Under the pieces are notes generated by a model. It did no database searches and had not been told where the DNA came from. It saw nothing but the letters and a program-made list of their open reading frames with translations. 64,000 nt of DNA from CAWCUU01 sp963798855 (lineage in GTDB: Bacteria; Gemmatimonadota; Gemmatimonadetes; Longimicrobiales; RSA9). Shown piece by piece: positions 28,053-36,370 of this stretch (positions within the stretch are counted from its first letter, which is position 1; the number at the start of each line of letters is the position of its first letter). The stretch covers positions 868,001 through 932,000 of the forward strand of contig CAWCUU010000001.1 in assembly GCA_963798855.1 (NCBI GenBank), in the 5' to 3' direction. Both the position numbers and the translations under genes were made by a program.

Positions 28053-29204
28053 GTGGCGGTGAGCACAGATCAGGCTCTGGGCGTACTGGAGGTTCTCGGC
28101 GGCGGATCGGGCTTTATCCGTCGGCGCGAATCCGGCTATCTGCCCGGCGACGAGGACATCTACGTCTCGCAGAAGATCATTCAGCGCTACGGGCTGCGCA
28201 CCGGAGACCGCATCGCGGGTGAGGTCGGCAAGCCACCGGGCCGCGGCAAGAGTCCACCACTGACGCGTCTCGTCGCGGTCCACGGGCTGCCGCCGGAGGA
28301 GCTGGGCAGACGACCGCAATTCCAGCGTTTGAGCGCGCAGCATCCGAACGAGCAGATCGTGCTGGAGTTCGGCCTGATGCGGCGCGGGCAGCCGGACTAT
28401 ACGAACCGGGTGATCGACCTGTTCTGCCCGTTCGGCAAGGGTCAGCGCGCGATGATCGTGGCGCCCGCGAAAGCGGGCAAGACGATGGTGCTGCAGGCGG
28501 TCGCCGAAGGAATCGTCCGCAACAATCCCGACTTCGAGCTTCTGATCCTCCTGGTGGACGAGCGCCCCGAGGAGGTGACGGAGATGGAGATGTGCGGGTT
28601 CGGTGAGGTCGTCGCATCCAGCTTCGACTACCCGCCGGACCGTCACGTGGCGCTGGCGGAGATCACGTTGGAGCGGGCGCGGCGGCTGGTGGAGCTCGGT
28701 CGTGATGTCGTGCTGATCCTGGATTCCATTACCCGCCTCGCGCGCGCCTACAACGCGGTGGAGGAGGGAAGTGGGCGCACCCTCTCGGGTGGGCTGGACG
28801 CGCAGTCGCTCGAGAAGCCGAAGCGCTTCCTCGGCAGCGCTCGGAAGGTGGACCCGGATCAGGGTGGCGGCTCGCTCACGATCATCGCGACCGCACTGGT
28901 GGACACGGGGTCGCGAATGGACCAGGTGATCTTCGAGGAGTTCAAGGGGACGGGGAACAGCGAGCTCGTGCTGAGCCGGGAGCTGGCCGATCGCCGGATC
29001 TTCCCGGCCATCGACCTGCCCGCCAGCCAGACCCGGCGCGAGGAGCTGCTGCTGTCCGACGAGACGCTGAGGGCCGCCAACCTGCTGCGCCGCCAGTTCG
29101 CGGGCGCATCGGCGGCCGATGCGATGCAGCAGCTGCTCGCGATGATGAAGCGGACGGAGTCGAACGAGGATCTGGTACGCCGGATGATCGGAGGCGTCGC
29201 TTGA
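28053..29204 (+). CDS. rho: Transcription termination factor Rho lacking the N-terminal Rho_N domain
   Basis: 383-aa hexameric RNA-dependent ATPase. The RNA-binding cold-shock fold (VLGGGSGFIRR, LPGDEDIYVS) begins at about residue 10, followed by Walker A APAKAGKTM, VDERPEEVTEM, LDSITRLARAYN and the Q/R-loop region EEFKGTGN. The helical Rho_N domain that occupies about the first 47 residues of E. coli Rho is missing, and an in-frame TAG at 27972 limits any extension to 27 codons without a start of note. It starts at GTG 28053 (GTG 28059 possible) without a clear Shine-Dalgarno sequence. Its stop overlaps the TTG start of the next gene. Confidence 0.95.
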   Translation: MAVSTDQALGVLEVLGGGSGFIRRRESGYLPGDEDIYVSQKIIQRYGLRTGDRIAGEVGKPPGRGKSPPLTRLVAVHGLPPEELGRRPQFQRLSAQHPNEQIVLEFGLMRRGQPDYTNRVIDLFCPFGKGQRAMIVAPAKAGKTMVLQAVAEGIVRNNPDFELLILLVDERPEEVTEMEMCGFGEVVASSFDYPPDRHVALAEITLERARRLVELGRDVVLILDSITRLARAYNAVEEGSGRTLSGGLDAQSLEKPKRFLGSARKVDPDQGGGSLTIIATALVDTGSRMDQVIFEEFKGTGNSELVLSRELADRRIFPAIDLPASQTRREELLLSDETLRAANLLRRQFAGASAADAMQQLLAMMKRTESNEDLVRRMIGGVA

Positions 29205-29758
29205 GCGACGCGGACCTGCGCTATCCGATCGGACGTTTCTCGCCCCGCAGCGAAGTCTCGGCCGAGGAGCGGACCCGCTGGATCGGGGAGATCGCGGCGG
29301 CTCCGGCGGCGCTGCGCAGAGCGGTCACCGGGCTGAGCGATGCACAGCTGGACACGCCGTACCGCGCCGGCGGCTGGACCGTGCGCCAGGTCGTGCACCA
29401 CGTTCCCGACTCGCACGTCAATGCCTATACGCGCTTCCGCCTCGCGCTCACCGAAGATGAGCCCGAGATCCGCCCGTATCGGGAGGCGGATTGGGCGGAG
29501 CTGCCGGACGCCCGGTCACTGGCGATCGAACCTTCCCTGCGCTTGCTGGAGGCGTTGCACGAGCGGTGGGTGCCGCTGCTACGCTCGCTCGGCTCGGCGG
29601 AGTGGGCGAGGCGTCTGCGCCACCCGGAATCGGGCGTGCTGCCGCTGGACGCGATGCTGCAGCTCTACGCCTGGCACGGTCGACACCACGTCGCGCACGT
29701 GACGGCGCTCGCGGCCCGGGAAGGCTGGCTCACTCCGCCACCATCTCCGGCAGCGTGA
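29201..29758 (+). CDS. DinB/YfiT-family putative metal-dependent thiol transferase
   Basis: 185-aa DinB-fold protein of the YfiT/BstA type, for which thiol (bacillithiol) transferase activity has been proposed. Core segments YPIGRFSPRSEV, GGWTVRQVVHHVPDSH and WHGRHHVAHVTAL contain the three metal-binding histidines of the four-helix bundle. It starts at TTG 29201, overlapping the rho stop (TTGA). Its 3' end overlaps the convergent greA gene by 29 bp. Confidence 0.85.
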   Translation: MSDADLRYPIGRFSPRSEVSAEERTRWIGEIAAAPAALRRAVTGLSDAQLDTPYRAGGWTVRQVVHHVPDSHVNAYTRFRLALTEDEPEIRPYREADWAELPDARSLAIEPSLRLLEALHERWVPLLRSLGSAEWARRLRHPESGVLPLDAMLQLYAWHGRHHVAHVTALAAREGWLTPPPSPAA

Positions 29759-30206
29759 CGAGCCTGAGGATACGGTAGCGGCGCAGGCCGGCCGGCAGCT
29801 GCGCCTCGACCTCGTCGCCCTCCCGTGATCCGAGGAAGGCCCGCCCGAGCGGCGATGCCATTGAGATGTGACCCGCGTCGAGGTCGATGTAGTCGCCCGA
29901 CACGATCGTATACTCGAACTCCGTGCCGGACGCGATCTCCACCACGCTCAAGCGCGAGCCGAAGCCCACCCGGTCCCGCGGGATCCGGGCGATATCGATC
30001 TTTCCCAGCTCCGACAGCCGCTGTGTCAGGTGGTTGAGGCGCGCCTGCACGAATTGTTGCCGCTCGAGCGCGGACTTGTAGTCGGCGTTCTCACGCAGGT
30101 CACCCAACTCCACCGCCCTCTCGATCGCGCGGGGTAGCGTCACGTTCAGCTCGTGGAGCAGCCGCTCCACTTCCTGCGATATCCTCTCTCGGATCTCCTC
30201 GAGCAT
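29730..30206 (-). CDS. greA: Transcript cleavage/elongation factor GreA
   Basis: 158-aa Gre factor that rescues backtracked RNA polymerase. The N-terminal coiled coil has the tip signature GDLRENADYKSALERQ with the acidic Asp/Glu pair, and the C-terminal FKBP-like domain follows (YTIVSGDYIDLDAGHISMASPLGRAFLG). ATG 30206 is used because the longer frame adds an unconserved Pro-rich stretch. The gene overlaps the convergent YfiT-family gene by 29 bp. Confidence 0.92.
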   Translation of the reverse strand: MLEEIRERISQEVERLLHELNVTLPRAIERAVELGDLRENADYKSALERQQFVQARLNHLTQRLSELGKIDIARIPRDRVGFGSRLSVVEIASGTEFEYTIVSGDYIDLDAGHISMASPLGRAFLGSREGDEVEAQLPAGLRRYRILRLVTLPEMVAE

Positions 30207-30306
30207 ACGGTTTCCGGTATCATCTTGAGGGGAGTCGTGAAAACGCAAAAGATAACCACGAACCCGATCGGACGCAGGCTCCGGCTGGGTCGGAAGCGGG
30301 AGGCCC

Positions 30307-32043
30307 ATGCTGCGCATTCGACGGATCTACGACGACGTGCACGAAGCGGACCGGCGCGCCATCGAGCAGGCGCAGCAGATCCTCCGCTCGAGGCTGCCGG
30401 TCTCGGAGCGAACCGTGAACGCGCTGCCGTCGGAGCTGCGGGATCCCTTCCTTACCGGACTTCGCTCGATTCTCTTCGTGGCCCAGGACGGCCGCGGTGG
30501 CGTGCGCGGCTTCGCGCTGCTGCGCCATGCCCCGGACCTCCACTTCTCCTTCCTCGACTTCATCTCGGTCTCCCGCCGGGAGGGTGGCCGCGGAGTGGGC
30601 GGCGCGCTGTACGAGCGCGTTCGCGAGGAGGCGGTCGGCCTCGGCGCCGATGGGCTCTTCCTCGAGTGCATGCCGGACGAGCCCGATCAGCTGCGGGACG
30701 CCTCCACGGTCGGGGAGAATCGCGCCCGGCTGCGCTTCTACGAGCGCTACGGAGCGAGACCCATCGTCGGAACCGCGTACGCCACGCCGCTCCGACCCGG
30801 CGAGGAGGCTCCGCTACTGATCTACGATCCCCTCGGCACGGAACGGCCGCTTTCGCGCCGGCGGGCTCGTCAGGTGGTCCGTACCATCCTCGAGCGGCGC
30901 TACGGCGACGTCTGCTCTCCCGACTACATCCGGGATGTCGTCGCATCGTTCAAGGACGACCCGGTCAGGATCCGAGAGCCGCGATACGCCCGCCGCGGCG
31001 AGATCCGGTCCGCACCGGTGGGGCAGCGCCTCATCCCTCTGGTGGTGAACGAGCGGCACAGGATCCACCACGTGCGCGAGCGAGGGTACGTCGAAGCCCC
31101 GGTGAGGGTCCCCGCGATTCTTGGAGAGATCGAACGGACGGGTATGTTTCGACGCCTGGAAGCGAAGCACTTTCCCGATCGCCTCCTGGCCGATGTGCAC
31201 GACCCCGACTTCGTCGCCTACCTCAAGCGGGTCTGCGCGAACATCGGCCCTCGCCGATCCGTCTACCCCTATGTCTTTCCGATACGCAACGTGGCCAGGC
31301 CCCCGAAGGATCTGGAGCTACGCGCCGGCTACTACTGCATCGACACTTTCACGCCCTTGAACGGGAACGCGTATCTCGCGGCCCGGGCGGCGGTCGACTG
31401 CGCGCTGACCGCAGCCGAGACGCTGCTCGAAGGCGAGCGGGGTGCCTATGCGCTCGTGCGGCCGCCCGGACATCACGCGGAGCGCCGCTCCTTCGGCGGC
31501 TTCTGCTACTTCAATTCCACCGCCGTGGCCGCGGCGATGCTCGCTGCGCACGGCACCGTCGCGATCCTCGACGTGGACTACCATCACGGCAACGGCCAGC
31601 AGGACATCTTCTGGCGTAGGGGAGATGTCCTGACGGTCTCGATCCACGGACATCCGCGCTTCGCGTACCCGTATTTCAGCGGCTTCGAGGAGGAGCGCGG
31701 TGAGGACTCGGGTCATGGCCGGAATGTGAACATCCCGCTGGCCGAGGAGGTGGATGGCCCGCGCTATCGCGCGGCGCTGCGCAAGGCGCTTGATGAGATC
31801 CGTCGCTTCGGCCCGCGCTTCCTGGTCGTCGCGCTCGGACTCGATCCCGCCAGGGGCGACCCGACCGGGACATGGAGCCTGACGGCTGCGGACTTCGAGG
31901 GGAACGGAAGGATGATCCGGGAGGTGGCGCTGCCGACGCTGGTCGTACAGGAAGGCGGCTACCGCACGCGCTCGATCGGCGTCAACGCGCGTCGCTTCTT
32001 CACCGGTCTGTGGGGGGCTCCGGAGGCTCGTCCGGCTCGATGA
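30307..32043 (+). CDS. GNAT acetyltransferase - histone deacetylase-family fusion protein
   Basis: 578-aa fusion. Residues about 1-180 form a GNAT domain with an acetyl-CoA loop in GGRGVGGALYERV (about 93-105) and ENRARLRFYERYGARPI. Residues about 260-570 form a class II-like HDAC/acetylpolyamine amidohydrolase domain: RPPGHHAE (H389/H390), DVDYHHGNG with probable zinc ligands D424 and H426, LGLDPARGDP (D513) and EGGY (Y552). All key deacetylase residues are present, so both halves may be active. It could acetylate and deacetylate a small amine or protein, but the substrate is unknown. It is transcribed divergently from greA, about 100 bp away. Confidence 0.88.
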   Translation: MLRIRRIYDDVHEADRRAIEQAQQILRSRLPVSERTVNALPSELRDPFLTGLRSILFVAQDGRGGVRGFALLRHAPDLHFSFLDFISVSRREGGRGVGGALYERVREEAVGLGADGLFLECMPDEPDQLRDASTVGENRARLRFYERYGARPIVGTAYATPLRPGEEAPLLIYDPLGTERPLSRRRARQVVRTILERRYGDVCSPDYIRDVVASFKDDPVRIREPRYARRGEIRSAPVGQRLIPLVVNERHRIHHVRERGYVEAPVRVPAILGEIERTGMFRRLEAKHFPDRLLADVHDPDFVAYLKRVCANIGPRRSVYPYVFPIRNVARPPKDLELRAGYYCIDTFTPLNGNAYLAARAAVDCALTAAETLLEGERGAYALVRPPGHHAERRSFGGFCYFNSTAVAAAMLAAHGTVAILDVDYHHGNGQQDIFWRRGDVLTVSIHGHPRFAYPYFSGFEEERGEDSGHGRNVNIPLAEEVDGPRYRAALRKALDEIRRFGPRFLVVALGLDPARGDPTGTWSLTAADFEGNGRMIREVALPTLVVQEGGYRTRSIGVNARRFFTGLWGAPEARPAR

Positions 32044-32115
32044 AACCGCCGGAGCCCGGCTGCTGTCCCCGTGCCGCTGGCCCCGTTCCTGCGCTGTGGC
32101 CGTCGGGCGGCGGAG

Positions 32116-32122
32116 AAAGGAG
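32116..32122 (+). promoter_or_regulatory. Ribosome binding site supporting the GTG start at 32129
   Basis: AAAGGAG with a 6-nt spacer to GTG 32129. No such sequence precedes the upstream in-frame start at 32096. Confidence 0.5.
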
Positions 32123-32128
32123 AGGCTC

Positions 32129-32584
32129 GTGCTGAACTCGAAAAGCAAACGGCGGTCGCGCGCGGCGGCGGTGCGGGAAACCGATATCGAGCCGTACACC
32201 GCGCTCCGCTGGATGGGCACGATCTTCAAGGCGGCGGCGATCTTCCTGATCGTCGCGATCGTGGGCGAGATCGTGGCCGGGCTGCGCGTCGAAGGCGTCG
32301 GGGCGATGCCGTTGCTGCTGGGTACGCTCGCGCGAACCGTCGTTCTAGCGGTGCTTCTCTGGGGGGCGGGCGACGTCGCACGCCTTCTGGTGGATGTGGG
32401 CCACGACATCCGGGCCGAGCGCATCCTGCTGGCTCGCGTCGCACACCGCCTGGGAGACTCGGAGCCGGAGGCGCCGCACGGCCTGGAGACGATAGAGGCG
32501 ACGCCGGAGGATGAGCAGGAGGCGATCGAGGCCGGAGCCGGGCTTGTGGAGCGAGCGCCGGGGGACCGCTCCGCGCTGGGCTGA
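32129..32584 (+). CDS. Hypothetical two-helix membrane protein
   Basis: 151-aa protein with a basic N-terminus (LNSKSKRRSRAAA), two hydrophobic helices (about residues 30-50 and 62-85), then a charged region and an acidic tail rich in Glu and Ala. GTG start set by the AAAGGAG box. It is convergent with the sodium:solute symporter gene, 29 bp away. No family recognised. Confidence 0.6.
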   Translation: MLNSKSKRRSRAAAVRETDIEPYTALRWMGTIFKAAAIFLIVAIVGEIVAGLRVEGVGAMPLLLGTLARTVVLAVLLWGAGDVARLLVDVGHDIRAERILLARVAHRLGDSEPEAPHGLETIEATPEDEQEAIEAGAGLVERAPGDRSALG

Positions 32585-32613
32585 GTCGTGCTCCCGGCGG
32601 TTCGCCAGACCGC

Positions 32614-34119
32614 TCAGACGGTGCCCTCCGGCGCCATGATCGACTCGACCTCCTCGGTATTCATAGCCACGAAGCGCCGGGCATGAGCCTCGGGTTGTGG
32701 TTGGGTGGCATACGTGACGGCGACGAGCACCGCGATGTTGACGACCACGCCGAGCACGCCTTCGTGGATGCCGAACGGCTTGAGCCCCGGTCGCAGCAGG
32801 AAGAAGATGGTCGTCGCGATTCCAGCGAGGAATCCCAGAATCACAGCGGGCGTCGTCGCCCTGCGCCAGTACAGCGCCGCGTAGACCGGCGGAGCGAGCT
32901 GGTCCACCACGCCGTAGGCCGTGAGGAGCAGCCAGACGAGCGAGCGATGCTGGATGATGGCCAGGTAGTAGGCGAGTCCGCCCACCGCCAGGACGAGCAG
33001 CCGCATGAGCAGCCGCTGCTGGCGATCGCCGAGGTGAAGGTATGGCCGGAGGCCGTCCTCGACGGCGATCGAAGCGGCCGCATGCAGTAACGCATCCCCG
33101 GTCGACATCGACGCCGACAGTGCGCCGGCGCAGAAGAGTCCGACGACCAGCGCCGGGAGCGCGGTGCCGAGGATCATGTGGGGCATGATGAAGTCGGGCT
33201 GCTCCGGGGTCTGCGGGTACATCACGCCTGCGAAGCCGATCAGGAAGACGGGAATCAGGAAGAGCTGGAACGTCGGATACAGGACGACCGTCCGGCGAAG
33301 AACGGCGTCGCTGCGGGCGGTGAACGACTTCATGAAGAGATGAGGCCACATCAGGAAGCCGATCGCGGAGGACAGGATGGCGCTGGAGTACGCACCCCAG
33401 GTCCAGCGCGAGCCGTCCGCCGCGAGCCCGGGAACGGTCAGGAGCTCGGGTCTCGCGGCCGCGATCCGCTCGAACATCGGGCCGATGCCGCCATACAGGT
33501 GAGTCGGGATGTACAGGCCGAGCGTCCACGCGATGGACAGCATGAAGATGCCCTGGAAGACGTTGGTCCAGCCGACGGCCGAGACCCCGCCGATGAGGAC
33601 GTAGAGGATGACGACCGCGTAGGCGAGCAGCGCGCCGAGCCAGAACGGCACGTGCCCGTCCGTGACCGCGCTGAAGACTATGCCGGCCCCACTCATCTGC
33701 AGCATCACGTACGGCACGAACGCGGCGACGGAGGCGAGGGCGAGCAGGGTGGAGAGTCCGCGGGAAGGGAAGCGGCCGACCACCAGCTGCGCCTGCGTCA
33801 GGTAGCCGTGCTTGCGTCCCAGCGCGCCCGCCTTCGGACCCATGAAATACCAGGGAAGGATTCCGAGCACGCCGTAGCCGAGAATATAGAAACAGGCCGC
33901 GCCGCGAGAGTACGCCCACCCCGGTCCGCCGAGAAAGGCGAAAGCGCTGAAAATCGTCGCACCCGTGACGAAGTACATTGGCAGCAGCCCGAACCCGCGA
34001 TCGGCGGCGATGTACCCGCCGACGGTATGGCTCGCGCGGCGCCCCGCCATGAGGCCGATGAGCAGCGTCACCAGGAGGTAAAGGAACACGACCGCGGCGA
34101 CGACCTGCCAGCGTTGCAT
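32614..34119 (-). CDS. Sodium:solute symporter (SSS family)
   Basis: 501-aa Na+-coupled transporter with about 13 hydrophobic helices and SSS-family segments such as GGYIAADRGFG, ATIFSAFAFLGGPG and GALSASMSTGDALLHAAAS (a sodium-site helix). ATG 34119 overlaps the stop of the small DUF3311 gene, its usual companion. It is the last gene on the minus strand after the acyl-CoA operon. The substrate is unknown; phenylacetate or acetate permeases also belong to this family, so a carboxylate is plausible but not shown. Confidence 0.9.
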   Translation of the reverse strand: MQRWQVVAAVVFLYLLVTLLIGLMAGRRASHTVGGYIAADRGFGLLPMYFVTGATIFSAFAFLGGPGWAYSRGAACFYILGYGVLGILPWYFMGPKAGALGRKHGYLTQAQLVVGRFPSRGLSTLLALASVAAFVPYVMLQMSGAGIVFSAVTDGHVPFWLGALLAYAVVILYVLIGGVSAVGWTNVFQGIFMLSIAWTLGLYIPTHLYGGIGPMFERIAAARPELLTVPGLAADGSRWTWGAYSSAILSSAIGFLMWPHLFMKSFTARSDAVLRRTVVLYPTFQLFLIPVFLIGFAGVMYPQTPEQPDFIMPHMILGTALPALVVGLFCAGALSASMSTGDALLHAAASIAVEDGLRPYLHLGDRQQRLLMRLLVLAVGGLAYYLAIIQHRSLVWLLLTAYGVVDQLAPPVYAALYWRRATTPAVILGFLAGIATTIFFLLRPGLKPFGIHEGVLGVVVNIAVLVAVTYATQPQPEAHARRFVAMNTEEVESIMAPEGTV

Positions 34120-34334
34120 CAGTCGCCCCCGCGATGGCGGGCCTCGAGCCGGTCGACCGCCCACAGCGCGACGCCGCCGAGGGCCACCCAGACCGCGACC
34201 CAGAAGAGCGAGAACGGCAGGCCGAGAACCAGCGGCCGGATGCGATCGAAGGGCAACATCCCCGGCCAGGTTATGGCGATCGCCGACAGAACCAGATAGG
34301 TCCAGAAGATCAGCTTTCCTCCGGTCGTCCTCAT
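34119..34334 (-). CDS. DUF3311 small membrane protein
   Basis: 71-aa protein with two membrane helices (about residues 8-26 and 38-58). Pro-Gly in WPGMLPF and FSLFWVAVWV are as in DUF3311 proteins, which are almost always encoded beside SSS symporters and presumed accessory. Its stop overlaps the symporter start, and its start overlaps the stop of the NPFG protein. Confidence 0.8.
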   Translation of the reverse strand: MRTTGGKLIFWTYLVLSAIAITWPGMLPFDRIRPLVLGLPFSLFWVAVWVALGGVALWAVDRLEARHRGGD

Positions 34335-34624
34335 TCGATGGACTCCTCGCTGCCCGGACCCGCGCTGGGTAGCTCGTCCCCGCGCTCGCCGGCCAACGCG
34401 CGCGCGGCGGCGTCGAAGCCCGCCGAGATCTCCTCGATCAGCTCGCGCAGCGCCATGAGCGGGAGGCCCTCGGCGCCCATCTGCGTGCGCAGGCCGCGGA
34501 TCTTCCTCGCCGCGTGCTCGAGCCGCGCGATGGGGTCCTTCGGATCGGGCGCGGCGGCTTCCTCGCCGAACGGATTCTTCCGGCGCGGACCGGTGGGGTC
34601 ATCGCCGAATGGGTTCTGCTTCAT
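34331..34624 (-). CDS. Hypothetical NPFG-motif protein, 97 aa
   Basis: 97-aa soluble acidic protein. Its N-terminus contains the tetrapeptide NPFG twice, in KQNPFGDDP and RKNPFGEEA, followed by a helical stretch (IARLEHAARKIRGL, LRELIEEISAGFDAAARAL) and an acidic end. The stop overlaps the DUF3311 start by 4 nt, which suggests co-translation with the transporter. No family recognised. Confidence 0.6.
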   Translation of the reverse strand: MKQNPFGDDPTGPRRKNPFGEEAAAPDPKDPIARLEHAARKIRGLRTQMGAEGLPLMALRELIEEISAGFDAAARALAGERGDELPSAGPGSEESIE

Positions 34625-34723
34625 CGGTTTCCTCCCGGGTGGTTGCGACGCGTTGGATCGGTCGCTGCCGGCCTCGCCCGCGTCGTCGCCCGCGCCGATC
34701 CGCTGCAGGCGGTCGCCACGCGC

Positions 34724-35503
34724 TCAGCGGCCGCGGAACTCGGGGGGGCGCTTCTCGAGGAACGCGCGCACGCCCTCGGAGCCGTCCTCACTCGCGAAGG
34801 CCGTGACGAACAGCTCGCGCTCGTAGCGCAGGCCTGCGGAAAGCGGCATCTCGAATGCGGCGCGGGCGGCGTCCTTGATCAGCGCCAGCGCGACGGGAGA
34901 GTGGGACGCGATCGTCGCCGCGAGCTCGAGCGTGCGGGCGCGCAGTTCAGCGTCGTCCACCACGACCTCGACGAGGCCGATCCGCTGCGCCTCCTCCGCA
35001 TCGACTGTGTCGCCCGTCAGCATGAGGCGGAGCGCCTGACCCGGCCCCACCAGGCGAGGCAGCCTCTGCGAGGCGCCGCCACCCGGCAGGATCCCCAGCT
35101 TCACCTCCGGCTGGCCGAGCCGCGCGGAACGGGCCGCTACCCGTACGTCGCACGCGATCGCCAGCTCGCAGCCACCGCCGAGGGCGTAGCCGTTGATCAT
35201 CGCGATCGTCGGCTTCGGGAAGGCTGCGACCTCGTCGTAGACGCGGCGGCCCGCCATGGCCTCACGTTGATCGATCGGCGTGCGGTCCGTGAATTCGGCG
35301 ATATCGGCGCCAGCCACGAACGCCTTCTCTCCGGCGCCGGTCAGCACCACGACGCGAACGTCGTCGCTGCGGCGGAGCTCGTCGAGTACCGCGATGAGCT
35401 CGCTGCGTACCTGCGCGTTCAGCGCGTTCCGCTTCTCCGGCCGGTTCACCGTCAGGATGGCGACGCGATCTCCCTGATCGAGCAGCAGCGTCTCGTACGG
35501 CAT
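34724..35503 (-). CDS. Enoyl-CoA hydratase (PaaF-like)
   Basis: 259-aa crotonase with both catalytic glutamates: GGGCELAIACD and GQPEVKLGILPGGG. It would hydrate 2,3-dehydroadipyl-CoA or ordinary enoyl-CoA. It begins directly after the stop of the 3-hydroxyacyl-CoA dehydrogenase gene with no gap, in the order thiolase, PaaG-like, PaaH-like, PaaF-like. The phenylacetate assignment is from this set; a fatty-acid role is the alternative. Confidence 0.85.
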   Translation of the reverse strand: MPYETLLLDQGDRVAILTVNRPEKRNALNAQVRSELIAVLDELRRSDDVRVVVLTGAGEKAFVAGADIAEFTDRTPIDQREAMAGRRVYDEVAAFPKPTIAMINGYALGGGCELAIACDVRVAARSARLGQPEVKLGILPGGGASQRLPRLVGPGQALRLMLTGDTVDAEEAQRIGLVEVVVDDAELRARTLELAATIASHSPVALALIKDAARAAFEMPLSAGLRYERELFVTAFASEDGSEGVRAFLEKRPPEFRGR

Positions 35504-36370
35504 TCAGCCCCCGCCTTCCCACCGGTAGAAGCCTTGACCCGTCTTCTTTCCCAGCTTTCCTTCACGGACCTTTTCACGCAGGATCTCGGGGGGGCGGAAC
35601 ACCTCGGAGCCGAGCGTCTCGTGCAGGTACTCCGCGACACCGAGGCGCACGTCCAGCCCGACGAGGTCGGTCAGGCGGAGCGGCCCCATGGGGTGACGGT
35701 AGCCCAGCTCCATCGCCCGATCGATCGCCTCCGGCTCGGCGACGCCCTGCTCCACCATCCGCATCGCCTCCAGCCCGAGCGCCACACCGAGGCGCGACGA
35801 CGCGAAGCCGGGCGCATCGTTGACGACGATCGGCTCCTTTCCGAGGCGGCGCGCGAACGCCACGCCCGCCTCCACGTTCGACTCGGCGGTGCGCGCTCCG
35901 CGGACGACCTCCACCAGCTTCATGATGTGGACGGGATTGAAGAAATGGAGCCCGAGCACCCGATCGGCGCCGACGACCGAATCCTGGATCCGATCAATGC
36001 TCAGGCTGGAGGTGTTCGTCGCGAGCAGCGCGTGCTCGGGGGCGTACGCCTCGACGTCGCGAAAGACCCGCTCCTTCAGGTCGATGCGCTCGGGAACCGC
36101 CTCGATGACGAGGTCGGCGGAGGCGACCGCCTCCCGGAGCGGAGCGGCGGCGATGCGTCCGAGCGCGGCCTCGCGGTCGCCGGCCGTGATCTTGCCCCGC
36201 TCGACGGCTCCTTCGAGGTTCGCCCCGATCTCGCGCAGGGCGCGCTCGACCACCTGGGCGTCGACGTCCACGAGCGACACGGCACAGCCGGCCTGCGCGG
36301 CCACCTGCGCGATGCCGTGGCCCATCGTGCCGGCACCGATCACGGCGACGCGTCGAATCTCCAAGCTCAT
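35504..36370 (-). CDS. 3-hydroxyacyl-CoA dehydrogenase (PaaH-like/3-hydroxybutyryl-CoA dehydrogenase)
   Basis: 288-aa NAD-dependent dehydrogenase. The Rossmann motif GAGTMGHGIA is at residues 11-20. NTSSLSI, LHFFNPVHIMKLVEVV (catalytic His) and NDAPGFASSR mark the family, and the C-terminal helical domain ends at GKKTGQGFY. ATG 36370 overlaps the stop of the upstream PaaG-like gene (TCAT on the plus strand). It would oxidise 3-hydroxyadipyl-CoA if the cluster is for phenylacetate. Confidence 0.9.
   Translation of the reverse strand: MSLEIRRVAVIGAGTMGHGIAQVAAQAGCAVSLVDVDAQVVERALREIGANLEGAVERGKITAGDREAALGRIAAAPLREAVASADLVIEAVPERIDLKERVFRDVEAYAPEHALLATNTSSLSIDRIQDSVVGADRVLGLHFFNPVHIMKLVEVVRGARTAESNVEAGVAFARRLGKEPIVVNDAPGFASSRLGVALGLEAMRMVEQGVAEPEAIDRAMELGYRHPMGPLRLTDLVGLDVRLGVAEYLHETLGSEVFRPPEILREKVREGKLGKKTGQGFYRWEGGG

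Noticed and set aside
32345..33919. 524-codon minus-strand frame in the symporter region
   Set aside because: Out of frame with the clear transporter, which has helices and SSS motifs; this frame has neither.
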